DNA from: Acidobacteriota bacterium
GTDB taxonomy: Bacteria; Acidobacteriota; Terriglobia; Terriglobales; Acidobacteriaceae
Assembly (NCBI GenBank): GCA_003225455.1
Contig: QIAB01000054.1
Coordinates: 1 to 40,290 of the forward strand
Length of the DNA stretch: 40,290 bases
Direction: 5' to 3'
Part shown: piece by piece, positions 33,042 through 40,290 of the stretch
Position numbering within the stretch: the stretch's first letter is position 1
Layout of the letters: each line of letters starts with the position of its first letter
The notes under the pieces: model-generated
What the model saw: only the letters and a program-made list of their open reading frames with translations
The model's database searches: none
What the model was told of the DNA's origin: nothing
Position numbers and translations under genes: made by a program

Positions 33042-33350
33042 ATCGCAGGAGTTGCCAATCCCGGATTTGAAGAATCCGCATTGTTGAAGCTGCGCGTGAA
33101 GGAACTCGAAGAGCAGCACCTTGCTTTTCGCAACTCGCTCGTCTGTGGGTTCAACCAGCTACTCGATCTCAAAGCATTAGCACTGGCGTTCACAGCACTC
33201 GTTTAGCCGAATGGGCGATCCGGGTCGCCCGAAAGCTGAATATTCCTGAAGAACATTTGTACCAAGTCGAAGTCGCAGCGCGGCTCCACGATGTCGGCAA
33301 GATCGGGGTTCCGGACGCCATCCTGAAGAAACAGGGTCCACTCACGACTG
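33039..33350 (+). pseudogene. Frameshifted, truncated HD-GYP domain gene
   Basis: Frame 1 from ATG 33039 gives 55 residues with a coiled-coil start and NQLLDLKA, ending at TAG 33204. In the next frame, from about 33176, STGVHSTRLAEWAIRVARKL and RLHDVGKIGVPDAILKK follow, which are the first half of an HD-GYP cyclic-di-GMP phosphodiesterase including the HD dyad. A base change near 33176 breaks the frame, and the GYP half is missing after GPLT (about 33345). The region 32843-33407 thus holds only decayed genes. Confidence 0.8.
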
Positions 33351-33407
33351 TCACCTCAAAGATTTCCTATAGAATGATGCTTCCGTCCGCTGCACTCCTT
33401 ACATCTA

Positions 33408-34568
33408 ATGATTGTTCTGACTGCGGCAACGTTGTTCACACCGATGGAGCGCCTCGATCAGCCGTTACTGTTGATCGAGGACGGAGTGATTCGTACACTC
33501 AGCGCACGCGCGAACAGCGAGATTCCACCAAACTGCCGCGTAGTGGATTTGAAAGATGCAATCCTTGCGCCGGGGCTCATTGATATTCACATTCATGGCG
33601 GCGCCGGGCACGACATCATGGAAGCCAACCCAGAAGCTCTGCCTGCGCTGGAGCGGCTTCTGGTTCGTCACGGTGTGAGCAGTTATTTCCCAACTACGGT
33701 CACGGCTCCGCTCGAGGCGACGCTCGCGGCTTTAAAGCGATTGGCTACTGCTGTCGAAGCTGCGCAAAAGCATCACGCGGGCGAAGCTCGCGCCGTTCCA
33801 CTTGGAATTCATCTCGAGGGGCCTTTTATTAGCCATATCCGTCGCGGCGTGCATCCACCGGAGGACCTGCTGCCGCCCACGGTTGCAACTTTTGAACGCT
33901 TTTGGCACGCGGCCCGTGGTCATATTCGCATCATGACGATCGCTCCGGAATTGCCTGGAGCGCCGGAAGTAATCGCAGAGGCTGCGCGACGTGGCGTGTG
34001 CGTAAGTCTTGGGCATTCTAATGCGGATCTGAATTCCGCTCGCGCTGCAGTCGCAGCCGGAGCGAGGCACGCAACTCACACCTTCAATGCCATGCGACCC
34101 TTGTCACACAGGGACCCAGGGATCCTGGCCGAAGTGCTGACCGACACGCGGGTTTCTGCCGACATTATTGCCGACGGTGTTCACGTCGACCCCGCTGTGG
34201 TGAACCTGTTCTTGAAAACTAAAGGGGCCGATGCTGCAGTCTTGATTACCGATGCAACGGCTGCGACGGGAATGCCGGCAGGCCGATATCGTCTCGGATC
34301 TTGTGAAGTAGAGGTGAAAGATGGGAAGTCCCTCATTGGCGGCAAGCTGGCGGGAAGCATTCTCACCATGGATTGTGCTGTCCGCAATGTGATGCAGTAT
34401 GCCCAGTGGGACCTGCAGAAGGCCCTTCGGCTGGCAACGGTAAACCCAGCGCGGGTAGCAGGCTTGAACAGCCACGGCGTGGTGAAAGAGGGTGCGCCAG
34501 CCGACTTGGTGGTGCTCAGCCCGGGTGGTGAAGTGAGAAAAACAATTGTTCGCGGTGTCGGAATCTAA
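33408..34568 (+). CDS. nagA: N-acetylglucosamine-6-phosphate deacetylase
   Basis: 386 residues, the usual length. An amidohydrolase TIM barrel that removes acetate from GlcNAc-6-P. Metal and substrate residues: PGLIDIHIHGG with HxH, LGIHLEGPFIS with the conserved Glu, LGHSNAD, HTFNAM, and LITDATAATGMP with the catalytic Asp. The C-terminal VVKEGAPADLVVLSP is typical. ATG 33408 has no clear ribosome site. Followed after 26 bases by the GlmS-like isomerase, which would act on the product, so the two form a catabolic pair for amino sugars, probably from peptidoglycan or chitin. Confidence 0.95.
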   Translation: MIVLTAATLFTPMERLDQPLLLIEDGVIRTLSARANSEIPPNCRVVDLKDAILAPGLIDIHIHGGAGHDIMEANPEALPALERLLVRHGVSSYFPTTVTAPLEATLAALKRLATAVEAAQKHHAGEARAVPLGIHLEGPFISHIRRGVHPPEDLLPPTVATFERFWHAARGHIRIMTIAPELPGAPEVIAEAARRGVCVSLGHSNADLNSARAAVAAGARHATHTFNAMRPLSHRDPGILAEVLTDTRVSADIIADGVHVDPAVVNLFLKTKGADAAVLITDATAATGMPAGRYRLGSCEVEVKDGKSLIGGKLAGSILTMDCAVRNVMQYAQWDLQKALRLATVNPARVAGLNSHGVVKEGAPADLVVLSPGGEVRKTIVRGVGI

Positions 34569-34594
34569 GCGCAGTTCACTTCGAGGAGCAAAGA

Positions 34595-35722
34595 ATGGCT
34601 GATAAAGGCAGATTTCCTCATTACATGATCAAGGAAATCTTCGATCAGCCGCAGGGTTTGCGCGACGCCATTGAGCCGCGCGTCTCGCTCGAAGAGGGCA
34701 TCGTGAAGCTCGACGAAGTCCGCATCAGTCCAGAGGAGCTGCGAGCGCTGCGGCGCATCAATATAGTCGCTTCCGGAACCAGCCGTCATGCGGGGATGGC
34801 CGGCCAGTACATGATTCAGGAGCTGACAAACATTCCTGTCGACGTGGATTACGCCAGCGAGTTCGAGTACCGCAATCCGTTGATCGGGCGTGGCGAGCTC
34901 ACGATTGTGATCACGCAATCGGGCGAGACTGCCGATACGACCGCCGCGCAGCGCGAAGCACGCGCAAAGGGATCACGCACGATTGCGATTTCCAATGTTG
35001 TGGATTCCACGATAGCGCGCGAGGCCGATGGCGTCATTTATACGAATGCAGGTCCTGAGATCAGCATCGCTTCCACGAAAGCTTTTACAGCACAGATGGC
35101 TGTGCTGTTTCTATTTGCTCTTTATCTCGGCCAGGTGCGCGAAAAATTGAGCAAAGAACAGATGCGGCGTTACATCCGCGAACTGCTCGAGCTTCCGGGT
35201 AATGTCGAAACTGTGTTGCAGTCGGCGCCGGAATGCGAGCAACTGGGGGAGAAGTACCACAAGGTTCAGGATTTCCTATTTCTCGGCCGCGCAATTCATT
35301 ACCCGATCGCTATGGATGGCGCGTTAAAGCTGAAGGAGGTTTCTTACATTCACGCTGAAGGCTATCCCACGGGTGAGACCAAGCACGGCCCGAACGCGCT
35401 GATCGACGAAAGCCTGCCGGTGGTCATGATTGCCACTTGTGATCGCAACGATCCCGGCTCGGTGCTTCGCTATGAAAAGAATCTCGCCAACATCAAAGGC
35501 TTCAAAGAACAATCCGGGCGGGTGATCGCAATCGCTACGCAGGGTGATGAAACAATTCGGCGGATCGCCGACCACACGATTTTCGTTCCTGAAGCGCAAG
35601 AGCTGCTTTCACCGATTCTCGAGATTGTCCCGCTGCAACTGTTCGCTTATTACATGACAGTGCGAAAAGGACTGGACGTAGATCGGCCGCGGAATTTGGT
35701 GAAGTCAGTGATGTTGGAGTAA
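34595..35722 (+). CDS. GlmS-like isomerase (double SIS domain) without glutaminase domain; probable glucosamine-6-phosphate deaminase
   Basis: 375 residues from ATG 34595 after GAGGAG. It begins at FPHYMIKEIFDQP, the point where the isomerase half of GlmS begins, so the N-terminal glutamine amidotransferase (with catalytic Cys1) is absent. SIS1: ASGTSRHAG, QSGETADT, AGPEISIASTKAFTAQ. SIS2: LGRAIHYPIAMDGALKLKEV, HAEGYPTGETKHGP, and the C-terminal DVDRPRNLVKSV. Without the glutaminase it cannot use glutamine, and next to nagA it most likely runs in the catabolic direction as a NagB-II type deaminase, giving fructose-6-P and ammonia. Alternative: an ammonia-dependent synthase. Confidence 0.9.
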   Translation: MADKGRFPHYMIKEIFDQPQGLRDAIEPRVSLEEGIVKLDEVRISPEELRALRRINIVASGTSRHAGMAGQYMIQELTNIPVDVDYASEFEYRNPLIGRGELTIVITQSGETADTTAAQREARAKGSRTIAISNVVDSTIAREADGVIYTNAGPEISIASTKAFTAQMAVLFLFALYLGQVREKLSKEQMRRYIRELLELPGNVETVLQSAPECEQLGEKYHKVQDFLFLGRAIHYPIAMDGALKLKEVSYIHAEGYPTGETKHGPNALIDESLPVVMIATCDRNDPGSVLRYEKNLANIKGFKEQSGRVIAIATQGDETIRRIADHTIFVPEAQELLSPILEIVPLQLFAYYMTVRKGLDVDRPRNLVKSVMLE

Positions 35723-35740
35723 GTGTGGAAAGATCGGGAG

Positions 35741-36133
35741 TCAGTTCGGTTTTCGATTCTTTCCATCCGATAGAAACCGTAGAAGCGCTGCATCGGTGGC
35801 GCACTTGAATTTTTCCAACAACGACGCTTCCGCGTTGAGCATCGCGTCCCCGGCTGGCTTTTGCCGGATGGTTTGCCGCAATCTCTCGCCAGCCTCTGAT
35901 TCGTTGGTCATCACCTGCATATAGAACCACAGAAAGTGTCGCATCTGGTCGACAGCCGATTTGAGGACCTGCAGCGATTCCATTTCAGGCAACTGGCTGA
36001 GCGCTTCCATTAGCTCCGGATCGGTTGGGGCTTGCATCGCCGCGCAATTAAGTTCCCGCTGAATGGCCCGCAGATCCTCAGTCACCCGCACAATGCGAGT
36101 GTGGATATCGTGCATGTAATCGTCTCGTTCCAT
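35741..36133 (-). CDS. Hypothetical conserved-looking protein
   Basis: 130 residues, mostly alpha-helical and charged, with no signal peptide. The segment SAVDQMRHFLWFYMQVM is the most distinctive and likely the conserved core. No catalytic motif seen. ATG 36133 is the first start; ATG 36115 is an alternative and neither has a strong ribosome site. It converges with the isomerase gene (stop to stop 18 bases) and diverges from the sigma-factor operon. Function unknown. Confidence 0.65.
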   Translation of the reverse strand: MERDDYMHDIHTRIVRVTEDLRAIQRELNCAAMQAPTDPELMEALSQLPEMESLQVLKSAVDQMRHFLWFYMQVMTNESEAGERLRQTIRQKPAGDAMLNAEASLLEKFKCATDAALLRFLSDGKNRKPN

Positions 36134-36481
36134 GGCTTTCTAGAGCTAATGAGATTTCACCATCTCACTCGCGTTGCAGTGCGAATAGATGTCACCCGTG
36201 CATGCGCCTTTCGTAATTCGCTACTGCGAGAACAAGTTCGGGTCTGCATTGTCGTGGTCGAGACCGCTGAGAACTCGCACGGGGCGCGGGTTTTATCTGA
36301 CTCGCGAGATGCGTTTGCCGATAAATGTCTCTCTACTATTGTTGAGGTCTGAAAGCCCGCGCGCGACAGTGTAGTTCTAAGATGCCGAGAACACGGCAAT
36401 TTTGGATGCTGGCGGGTGTTCTCCAATTGTTCGCCTATGATTTTTCCGCCTGTTAAAATGCCTTGCTTTATCGGAAGTCCT
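36134..36481. other. Intergenic region between the hypothetical gene and the ECF operon
   Basis: No supported ORF. It should contain the leftward promoter of the hypothetical gene. The ECF-type promoter candidate starts at 36482. Confidence 0.4.
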
Positions 36482-36510
36482 GAACTTTTGGGACCACAAC
36501 AACGTATCTA
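36482..36510 (+). promoter_or_regulatory. Candidate ECF-type promoter of the sigma-factor operon
   Basis: GAACTT at 36482-36487 resembles the ECF -35, and GTATCTA ending at 36510 resembles the -10, with about 15 bases between. An inverted repeat ACCACAA ... TTGTGGT flanks the -10. Self-activation by the ECF factor is a common arrangement, but not shown here. Confidence 0.45.
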
Positions 36511-36584
36511 TATTGTGGTGTTAAGGCTGCGGTGTATCGACGCGACCGCTTGCGGCCGAGACCAGGAGTTCCGGGGAGTGCTGG

Positions 36585-37184
36585 TTGGAAGACGCCCAGG
36601 TCGTAGCACTGCTGGTCCGTCGCTGTATCGCCGGCGACGCGGGGGCCTGGGAGGATATTGTACAGCGGTACCATCGGAGGATTTACAACATCTGCTATCG
36701 TTTCGCAGGATCGGCTGATGACGCGCAAGATCTCACGCAGGAGGTCTTCATCAAGATCTATCGCACTCTGAATACCTATGATCTGGAGCGCGGCGCATTC
36801 ATGACTTGGGTAACAAGCATCACTCGTAATCTGCTGGTGGATCATTTCCGGAAAAGCAAGCACGATCGAATGACCGACTCGCTGGATGCGGCGCCCTCCG
36901 AACACGAAGATGCTCAACCGCTCAGCGAGCAGATTCAGGATAAGGCCCTACCGCCGGACGCGAGCGTGCAGCATCGCGAAGCCAAGGAAACAGTGCATCG
37001 GGCGTTGCAGAAATTATCGCCCGACCTGCGGGAGGCGGTCGTGCTGCGTGACCTGCAGGACATGGACTATCGCGAAATTGCTACAGTTTTGAAGGTTCCT
37101 GAAGGCACGGTGAAGTCGCGAATCAATCGCGGACGCGCGGAACTTGCGCGCCTGCTTCAACGTACATATAGGCAGGTGATGTGA
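36585..37184 (+). CDS. ECF-family RNA polymerase sigma factor
   Basis: 199 residues from TTG 36585, preceded by GGGGAG. Region 2: WEDIVQRYHRRIYNICYRF, DAQDLTQEVFIKIYR, AFMTWVTSITRNLLVDHFR. Region 4: LSPDLREAVVLRDLQDMDY, REIATVLKVPEGTVKSRINR. A 45-residue acidic linker joins them. No extra domain. Its TGA overlaps the ATG of the anti-sigma gene (TGATG at 37182-37186). With that partner it forms a classic sigma/anti-sigma pair responding to an envelope signal. Confidence 0.95.
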   Translation: MEDAQVVALLVRRCIAGDAGAWEDIVQRYHRRIYNICYRFAGSADDAQDLTQEVFIKIYRTLNTYDLERGAFMTWVTSITRNLLVDHFRKSKHDRMTDSLDAAPSEHEDAQPLSEQIQDKALPPDASVQHREAKETVHRALQKLSPDLREAVVLRDLQDMDYREIATVLKVPEGTVKSRINRGRAELARLLQRTYRQVM

Positions 37185-37921
37185 TGGCCGGAGAGAGCAA
37201 GAACGGCATGCAATGTACAGAGTTTGAAGCTCTGTTGAGCGACGCTGTTGAACGAGCGTTGAGCGGCAGCCGTCTGGAAAGCTTCCAGGCGCACGCGCAA
37301 GCTTGTGCAGTTTGTGGACCTCTGTTGGCGGAAGCCGAAGAGGGGCACCGCTTGCTGAAGTCGCTCGAAGAAGTCGAGCCTCCGGCTAACCTGGTTCATA
37401 ACATCTTGGTCGCGACCACCGGACGGGAAAGCAGCCGCTCGCGCAAAGGAGGCATTTCCTGGAAAGAAGCCGCAACCGGATGGCTGCGCCCAATATTCGC
37501 GCCGGTTTTCGCGATGGCGCGGCAGCCCAGATTTGCAATGTCATTCGGTATGGCTTTCTTCTCGCTCTCGATTACCTTGAGCGTGGCAGGAGTGAAGGTC
37601 GGCAATCTTCGCCATGCCGACTTGCGGCCCAGCGCCCTGCGCCGCACTTACTACGAGACCACCGGGCGAATCGTAAAGTATTACGACAACATTCGATTCG
37701 TGTACCAAATCGAATCGCGCTTGCGGGAGTTTAAGCGGGCGACCACGCCTGCCCAGCCCGCTCCGGAGAAAAAGGAAAAGGAGCGAAAGAACAACACGAG
37801 TGGACAACCCGAACAAAAACAGGAACGCAACTACAGCCAGTGGGAAAACCATCCCGTCTTAGCCGCTGCGCCAGACCAGCCCCCTGTAGTGTCGGCGACC
37901 ACATACAGGAGGAATTCATGA
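37184..37921 (+). CDS. Zinc-binding anti-sigma factor
   Basis: 245 residues from ATG 37184. The N-terminal ZAS-type motif is HAQACAVCGPLL (HxxxCxxC), with MQCTEFEALLSDAVE before it, the helix that binds the sigma factor. One membrane helix (AMSFGMAFFSLSITLSVAGV) at about 122-141, then a basic periplasmic part with a proline/lysine/glutamate-rich tail (PAQPAPEKKEKERKNN). It holds the ECF factor inactive at the membrane until a signal releases it. Start and stop both overlap neighbours (TGATG, ATGA), so expression is coupled. Confidence 0.88.
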   Translation: MAGESKNGMQCTEFEALLSDAVERALSGSRLESFQAHAQACAVCGPLLAEAEEGHRLLKSLEEVEPPANLVHNILVATTGRESSRSRKGGISWKEAATGWLRPIFAPVFAMARQPRFAMSFGMAFFSLSITLSVAGVKVGNLRHADLRPSALRRTYYETTGRIVKYYDNIRFVYQIESRLREFKRATTPAQPAPEKKEKERKNNTSGQPEQKQERNYSQWENHPVLAAAPDQPPVVSATTYRRNS

Positions 37922-38922
37922 ACTGCGCTAACCATCCCGCTGTTCAGGCTGCGGCTTATTGCCGCACCTGCGGGAAAGCGCTGTGCGCCAACTGCACCCG
38001 ACCGGTGCAAGGAGTGATTTATTGCGAGAACTGCCTCGCAGCTCGGCTCGGACATCCACCGCAGATCGCGAATCAGCCTCGAGTGGCAATGCCGGCCGAT
38101 ACCCGTCTCCCGAGTCCTGGCCTTGCTGCTGCGCTGGGCTTTATTCCCGGAGTCGGCGCGATGTACAACGGGCAGTTTCTGAAGGGATTCATCCATGTCA
38201 TGGTTTTCGTGATCATGATTTGGATGGCGAATGAATATGGCCCAATTATGGTGCCGGTCTTCTTTGCCTATTTCTTCTATTCGGTCTTCGACGCTTACAA
38301 GACAGCACACGCAGTTGAACTGGGGCAGCCTGTACCTGATCCGTTTGGTTTGGAGCGTATGTTCGGAGGGCAGAGTGCGACCGCTTCTGCGGTGCCTGGA
38401 AGCCCAGTTCCACCCACTGCTCTTAGTCCCGTGACTCCAGCGGCTGCTGAGCTACGTGGACCGCGGCATTCAGCCCCGATAGGGGCCATTGTTCTTATCG
38501 TGCTCGGCGTTCTCTTCTTGCTGGATAACACTGGCTGGTTTGAATTCCATTGGGTGCATCACCTTTGGCCGTTGATTCTGATCGCCCTAGGCGGTTGGCT
38601 ACTGGCGCGAAGACTTGGGCTGCTTGGCCTGGCTCCCGGGGAATGTGCATGTGAACGTTGCAAATCGCGGGGCATAATGGGGCCTGCCATCCTGCTGACT
38701 CTGGGTGTGCTCTTTCTTGTTGCCGAAATCGTGCCGTTCGCCCGACTGTCGCACACGTGGCCTGCGATTCTGATTGTCGTCGGTCTGGTAAAAGTTTTTC
38801 AGGGCAATGCGTCAACTGCTGGTCACATTGGGTCGGGGCCAAGCACAGCGCCGCCAACCACAGACGTTCAGCCTCCTCCTAGTGAAGTCCAACCGCCACC
38901 AACCGAGGTGCACAATGGCTAG
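37918..38922 (+). CDS. B-box zinc-finger and LiaF-like membrane protein
   Basis: 334 residues from ATG 37918, with AGGAGG upstream. N-terminal zinc finger: NCANHP, YCRTCGKALCANC and YCENC. Then helices AALGFIPGVGAMYNGQF and FIHVMVFVIMIWMA, a TM2-like pair, a proline-rich linker, and two copies of a LiaI/LiaF-type unit: GAIVLIVLGVLFLLDNTGWF and MGPAILLTLGVLFLVAEIV, each followed by a WP-containing helix. This arrangement is common in Acidobacteriota. LiaF proteins sense or limit cell-envelope stress. The stop overlaps the start of the next gene (ATGGCTAG). Confidence 0.88.
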   Translation: MNCANHPAVQAAAYCRTCGKALCANCTRPVQGVIYCENCLAARLGHPPQIANQPRVAMPADTRLPSPGLAAALGFIPGVGAMYNGQFLKGFIHVMVFVIMIWMANEYGPIMVPVFFAYFFYSVFDAYKTAHAVELGQPVPDPFGLERMFGGQSATASAVPGSPVPPTALSPVTPAAAELRGPRHSAPIGAIVLIVLGVLFLLDNTGWFEFHWVHHLWPLILIALGGWLLARRLGLLGLAPGECACERCKSRGIMGPAILLTLGVLFLVAEIVPFARLSHTWPAILIVVGLVKVFQGNASTAGHIGSGPSTAPPTTDVQPPPSEVQPPPTEVHNG

Positions 38923-40290
38923 CCCAGTCCAAGCACCGCCTCCATTGCAGCGCCGCCGCTCGTTCGCCGGGCCGGTCGTGCTGATTATTTTGGGGACAGT
39001 CCTCCTTCTGGCGACGATGGGCGTGCTGCAATGGGAGCCGTTGCTGCGCGCGTTTGGAACTTACTGGCCGGCGCTCATCATTCTGTGGGGAGTGATCAAA
39101 CTGGTTGAACACCATCGCGCGCTGCGTGAAGGAGTTCGTCCGCGGGGAATCGGCGCCGGCGGCGTGTTCTTGCTGATTATGCTGATCATAATTGGGCTGG
39201 CGGCCACGCCGATCTCGCATGTCAATTGGCGGGAACTGGGCGATCAAATGAATTTTGGCGAAAATGATTGCTCGTGGTTTGGACATTGCTACAGCTTTGA
39301 CGATCAGCTTCAGCAGGAGTTTCCTGCTGGTAACAGCCTGCGGATTATCGACGATCGCGGCGCGGTCACCGTGAATCCATCCGATGATAATCAGGTCCAC
39401 ATTGTGGTGCGGAAACGTGTCAGCGCGCGCGACCAGAGTGACGCTGACAAGTGGAACGCCGGTACAAAACCGCAGTTCACAACCAGCGGAAATACCTTGA
39501 TTCTGAATGCGAATACTCAGGGCGCGGGCGATCATTGGGTGGCGACCGATATGGACGTTTCCGTTCCGCGTAAAGCGGCGGTCGTGATTTCGACGCGGCA
39601 CGCGCGACGCCGATACCGAAGTTTCCAGTCAGCACGGCGATGTTTCTCTCACCGACATAACTGCAAAAGCCAACGTTAATCTGGATGGCGGCTCAGCGCG
39701 CATATCCAACGTCAGCTCTGATGTTGCGATTCAGGGACGCGGCGGCGATGTTTCGCTCACCGATATAAAGGGGGCGGCTCGGCTGAGCGGCGAGTTCGAT
39801 AACGTCAAACTGGCAAGAGTCGCTAGTGGCCTGAGCTTCAAATCTGCGCGCACAGACCTGGAGTTTTCGCGCCTCAATGGCGATCTCGATATGGATTCGG
39901 GGGACATGCGCGCCACCGACGTCATTGGGCCATTTCGCATGTTGACCCGCTCGAAGGATATCCGCCTTGCCGGTGTGAGTGGCGATCTGCGTCTGCAAGA
40001 TGAGAATGGCGCGGTTGAAATCCGCGTGAGCAAGCTGGGCAGCATGCAGGTGGACAACCGCAGCGGTGACGTTCAGATTTATCTGCCCGACAAGGCGGGT
40101 TTCCAGGTGCAGGCGCGGGCGCGCGGCGGCGAAGTGGAGTCCGATTTCAGCGAACTGAAGATCGCGACCGGCGATGATCAGGCCACAGCCGCAGGTTCGG
40201 TTGGCATAGGCGGTCCTCGCCTGGTGATCAACAACGAGCACGGAACGATCGAAATTCGCAGAGGCTCTGCCTTGGCCGAAACCAGCGCTC
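38915..40290 (+). CDS. LiaF-like / DUF4097 membrane protein, frameshifted, partial at window end
   Basis: Starts at ATG 38915. The first frame gives a LiaF-like helical pair (FAGPVVLIILGTVLLLATMG, VFLLIMLIIIGLAATPI) and the beginning of a DUF4097 beta-helix (SLRIIDDRGAVTVNP). Around 39603 the frame is lost and runs to TAA 39679 as nonsense. The next frame, from 39606, continues correctly: DADTEVSSQHGDVSLTDITA, then repeated strand turns (GGDVSLTDI, SGDMRATDV, SGDVQIYLP) to the window end. One extra base in CACGCGCGAC would explain it: CACGGCGAC restores both frames. A sequencing error or true mutation are both possible. The repeated SGD turns are typical of DUF4097 stress-linked surface proteins. 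Confidence 0.8.

Noticed and set aside
39590-39620. Programmed frameshift in the DUF4097 gene
   Set aside because: No slippery sequence or stimulatory structure seen; a single inserted base explains it more simply.
1-40290. CRISPR array or prophage
   Set aside because: No regularly spaced direct repeats of 24-40 bases and no phage structural or integrase genes were found.

Overview
The window reads as chromosomal DNA of an Acidobacteriota-like Gram-negative bacterium. This is inferred from four things: lipid A and outer-membrane genes, an ECF sigma / anti-sigma / B-box / DUF4097 operon, many small palindromic repeats and heptameric tandem arrays, and no match to a familiar model genome. No 16S gene is present, so the phylum call is an inference.

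Left edge (1-5.6 kb): the 3' end of a group II intron (maturase C-terminus, domains V and VI) sits next to a minus-strand tRNA-Pro(GGG). Four minus-strand genes then form a likely operon, in transcription order lpxI, a DinB-fold protein, a Gfo/Idh/MocA dehydrogenase that appears to start at CTG, and rnr (RNase R).

5.8-13.7 kb: five plus-strand genes encode exported proteins. They are a secreted protein, a membrane-anchored protein, a trypsin-like protease, an outer-membrane barrel, and a large IPT/TIG-vWA protein with a C-terminal beta-barrel. They look like one surface module of unknown job. A metallophosphoesterase follows.

15.6-20.7 kb: this is the most unusual block. A near-consensus promoter and a 12-residue leader ORF precede a glutathione-S-transferase domain that runs, through a one-base frame change, into a cytochrome P450 with an internal duplication. 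Next come a membrane protein made of two related domains and a DyP-type heme peroxidase. Close spacing suggests one redox operon. Remnants of a flavoprotein lie downstream.

21-26.6 kb: mostly housekeeping and envelope genes: an OmpX-like barrel, YihY/BrkB, a second Gfo/Idh/MocA enzyme, a PA2779-like small membrane protein, inorganic pyrophosphatase, a truncated secreted protein and a DUF971 protein.

26.6-35.7 kb: an inverted-repeat element, pcrA/uvrD carrying REP-like hairpins inside its reading frame, hairpin repeats, a 53-residue basic protein, an APC amino-acid permease, adenosine deaminase preceded by a heptameric repeat, decayed racemase and HD-GYP genes, then nagA with a GlmS-like isomerase lacking the glutaminase domain (amino-sugar catabolism).

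Right edge (35.7-40.3 kb): an ECF sigma factor, a zinc-binding anti-sigma factor, a B-box/LiaF-like membrane protein and a DUF4097 protein overlap end to end, forming a likely envelope-stress operon. The last gene carries a one-base frameshift and leaves the window.
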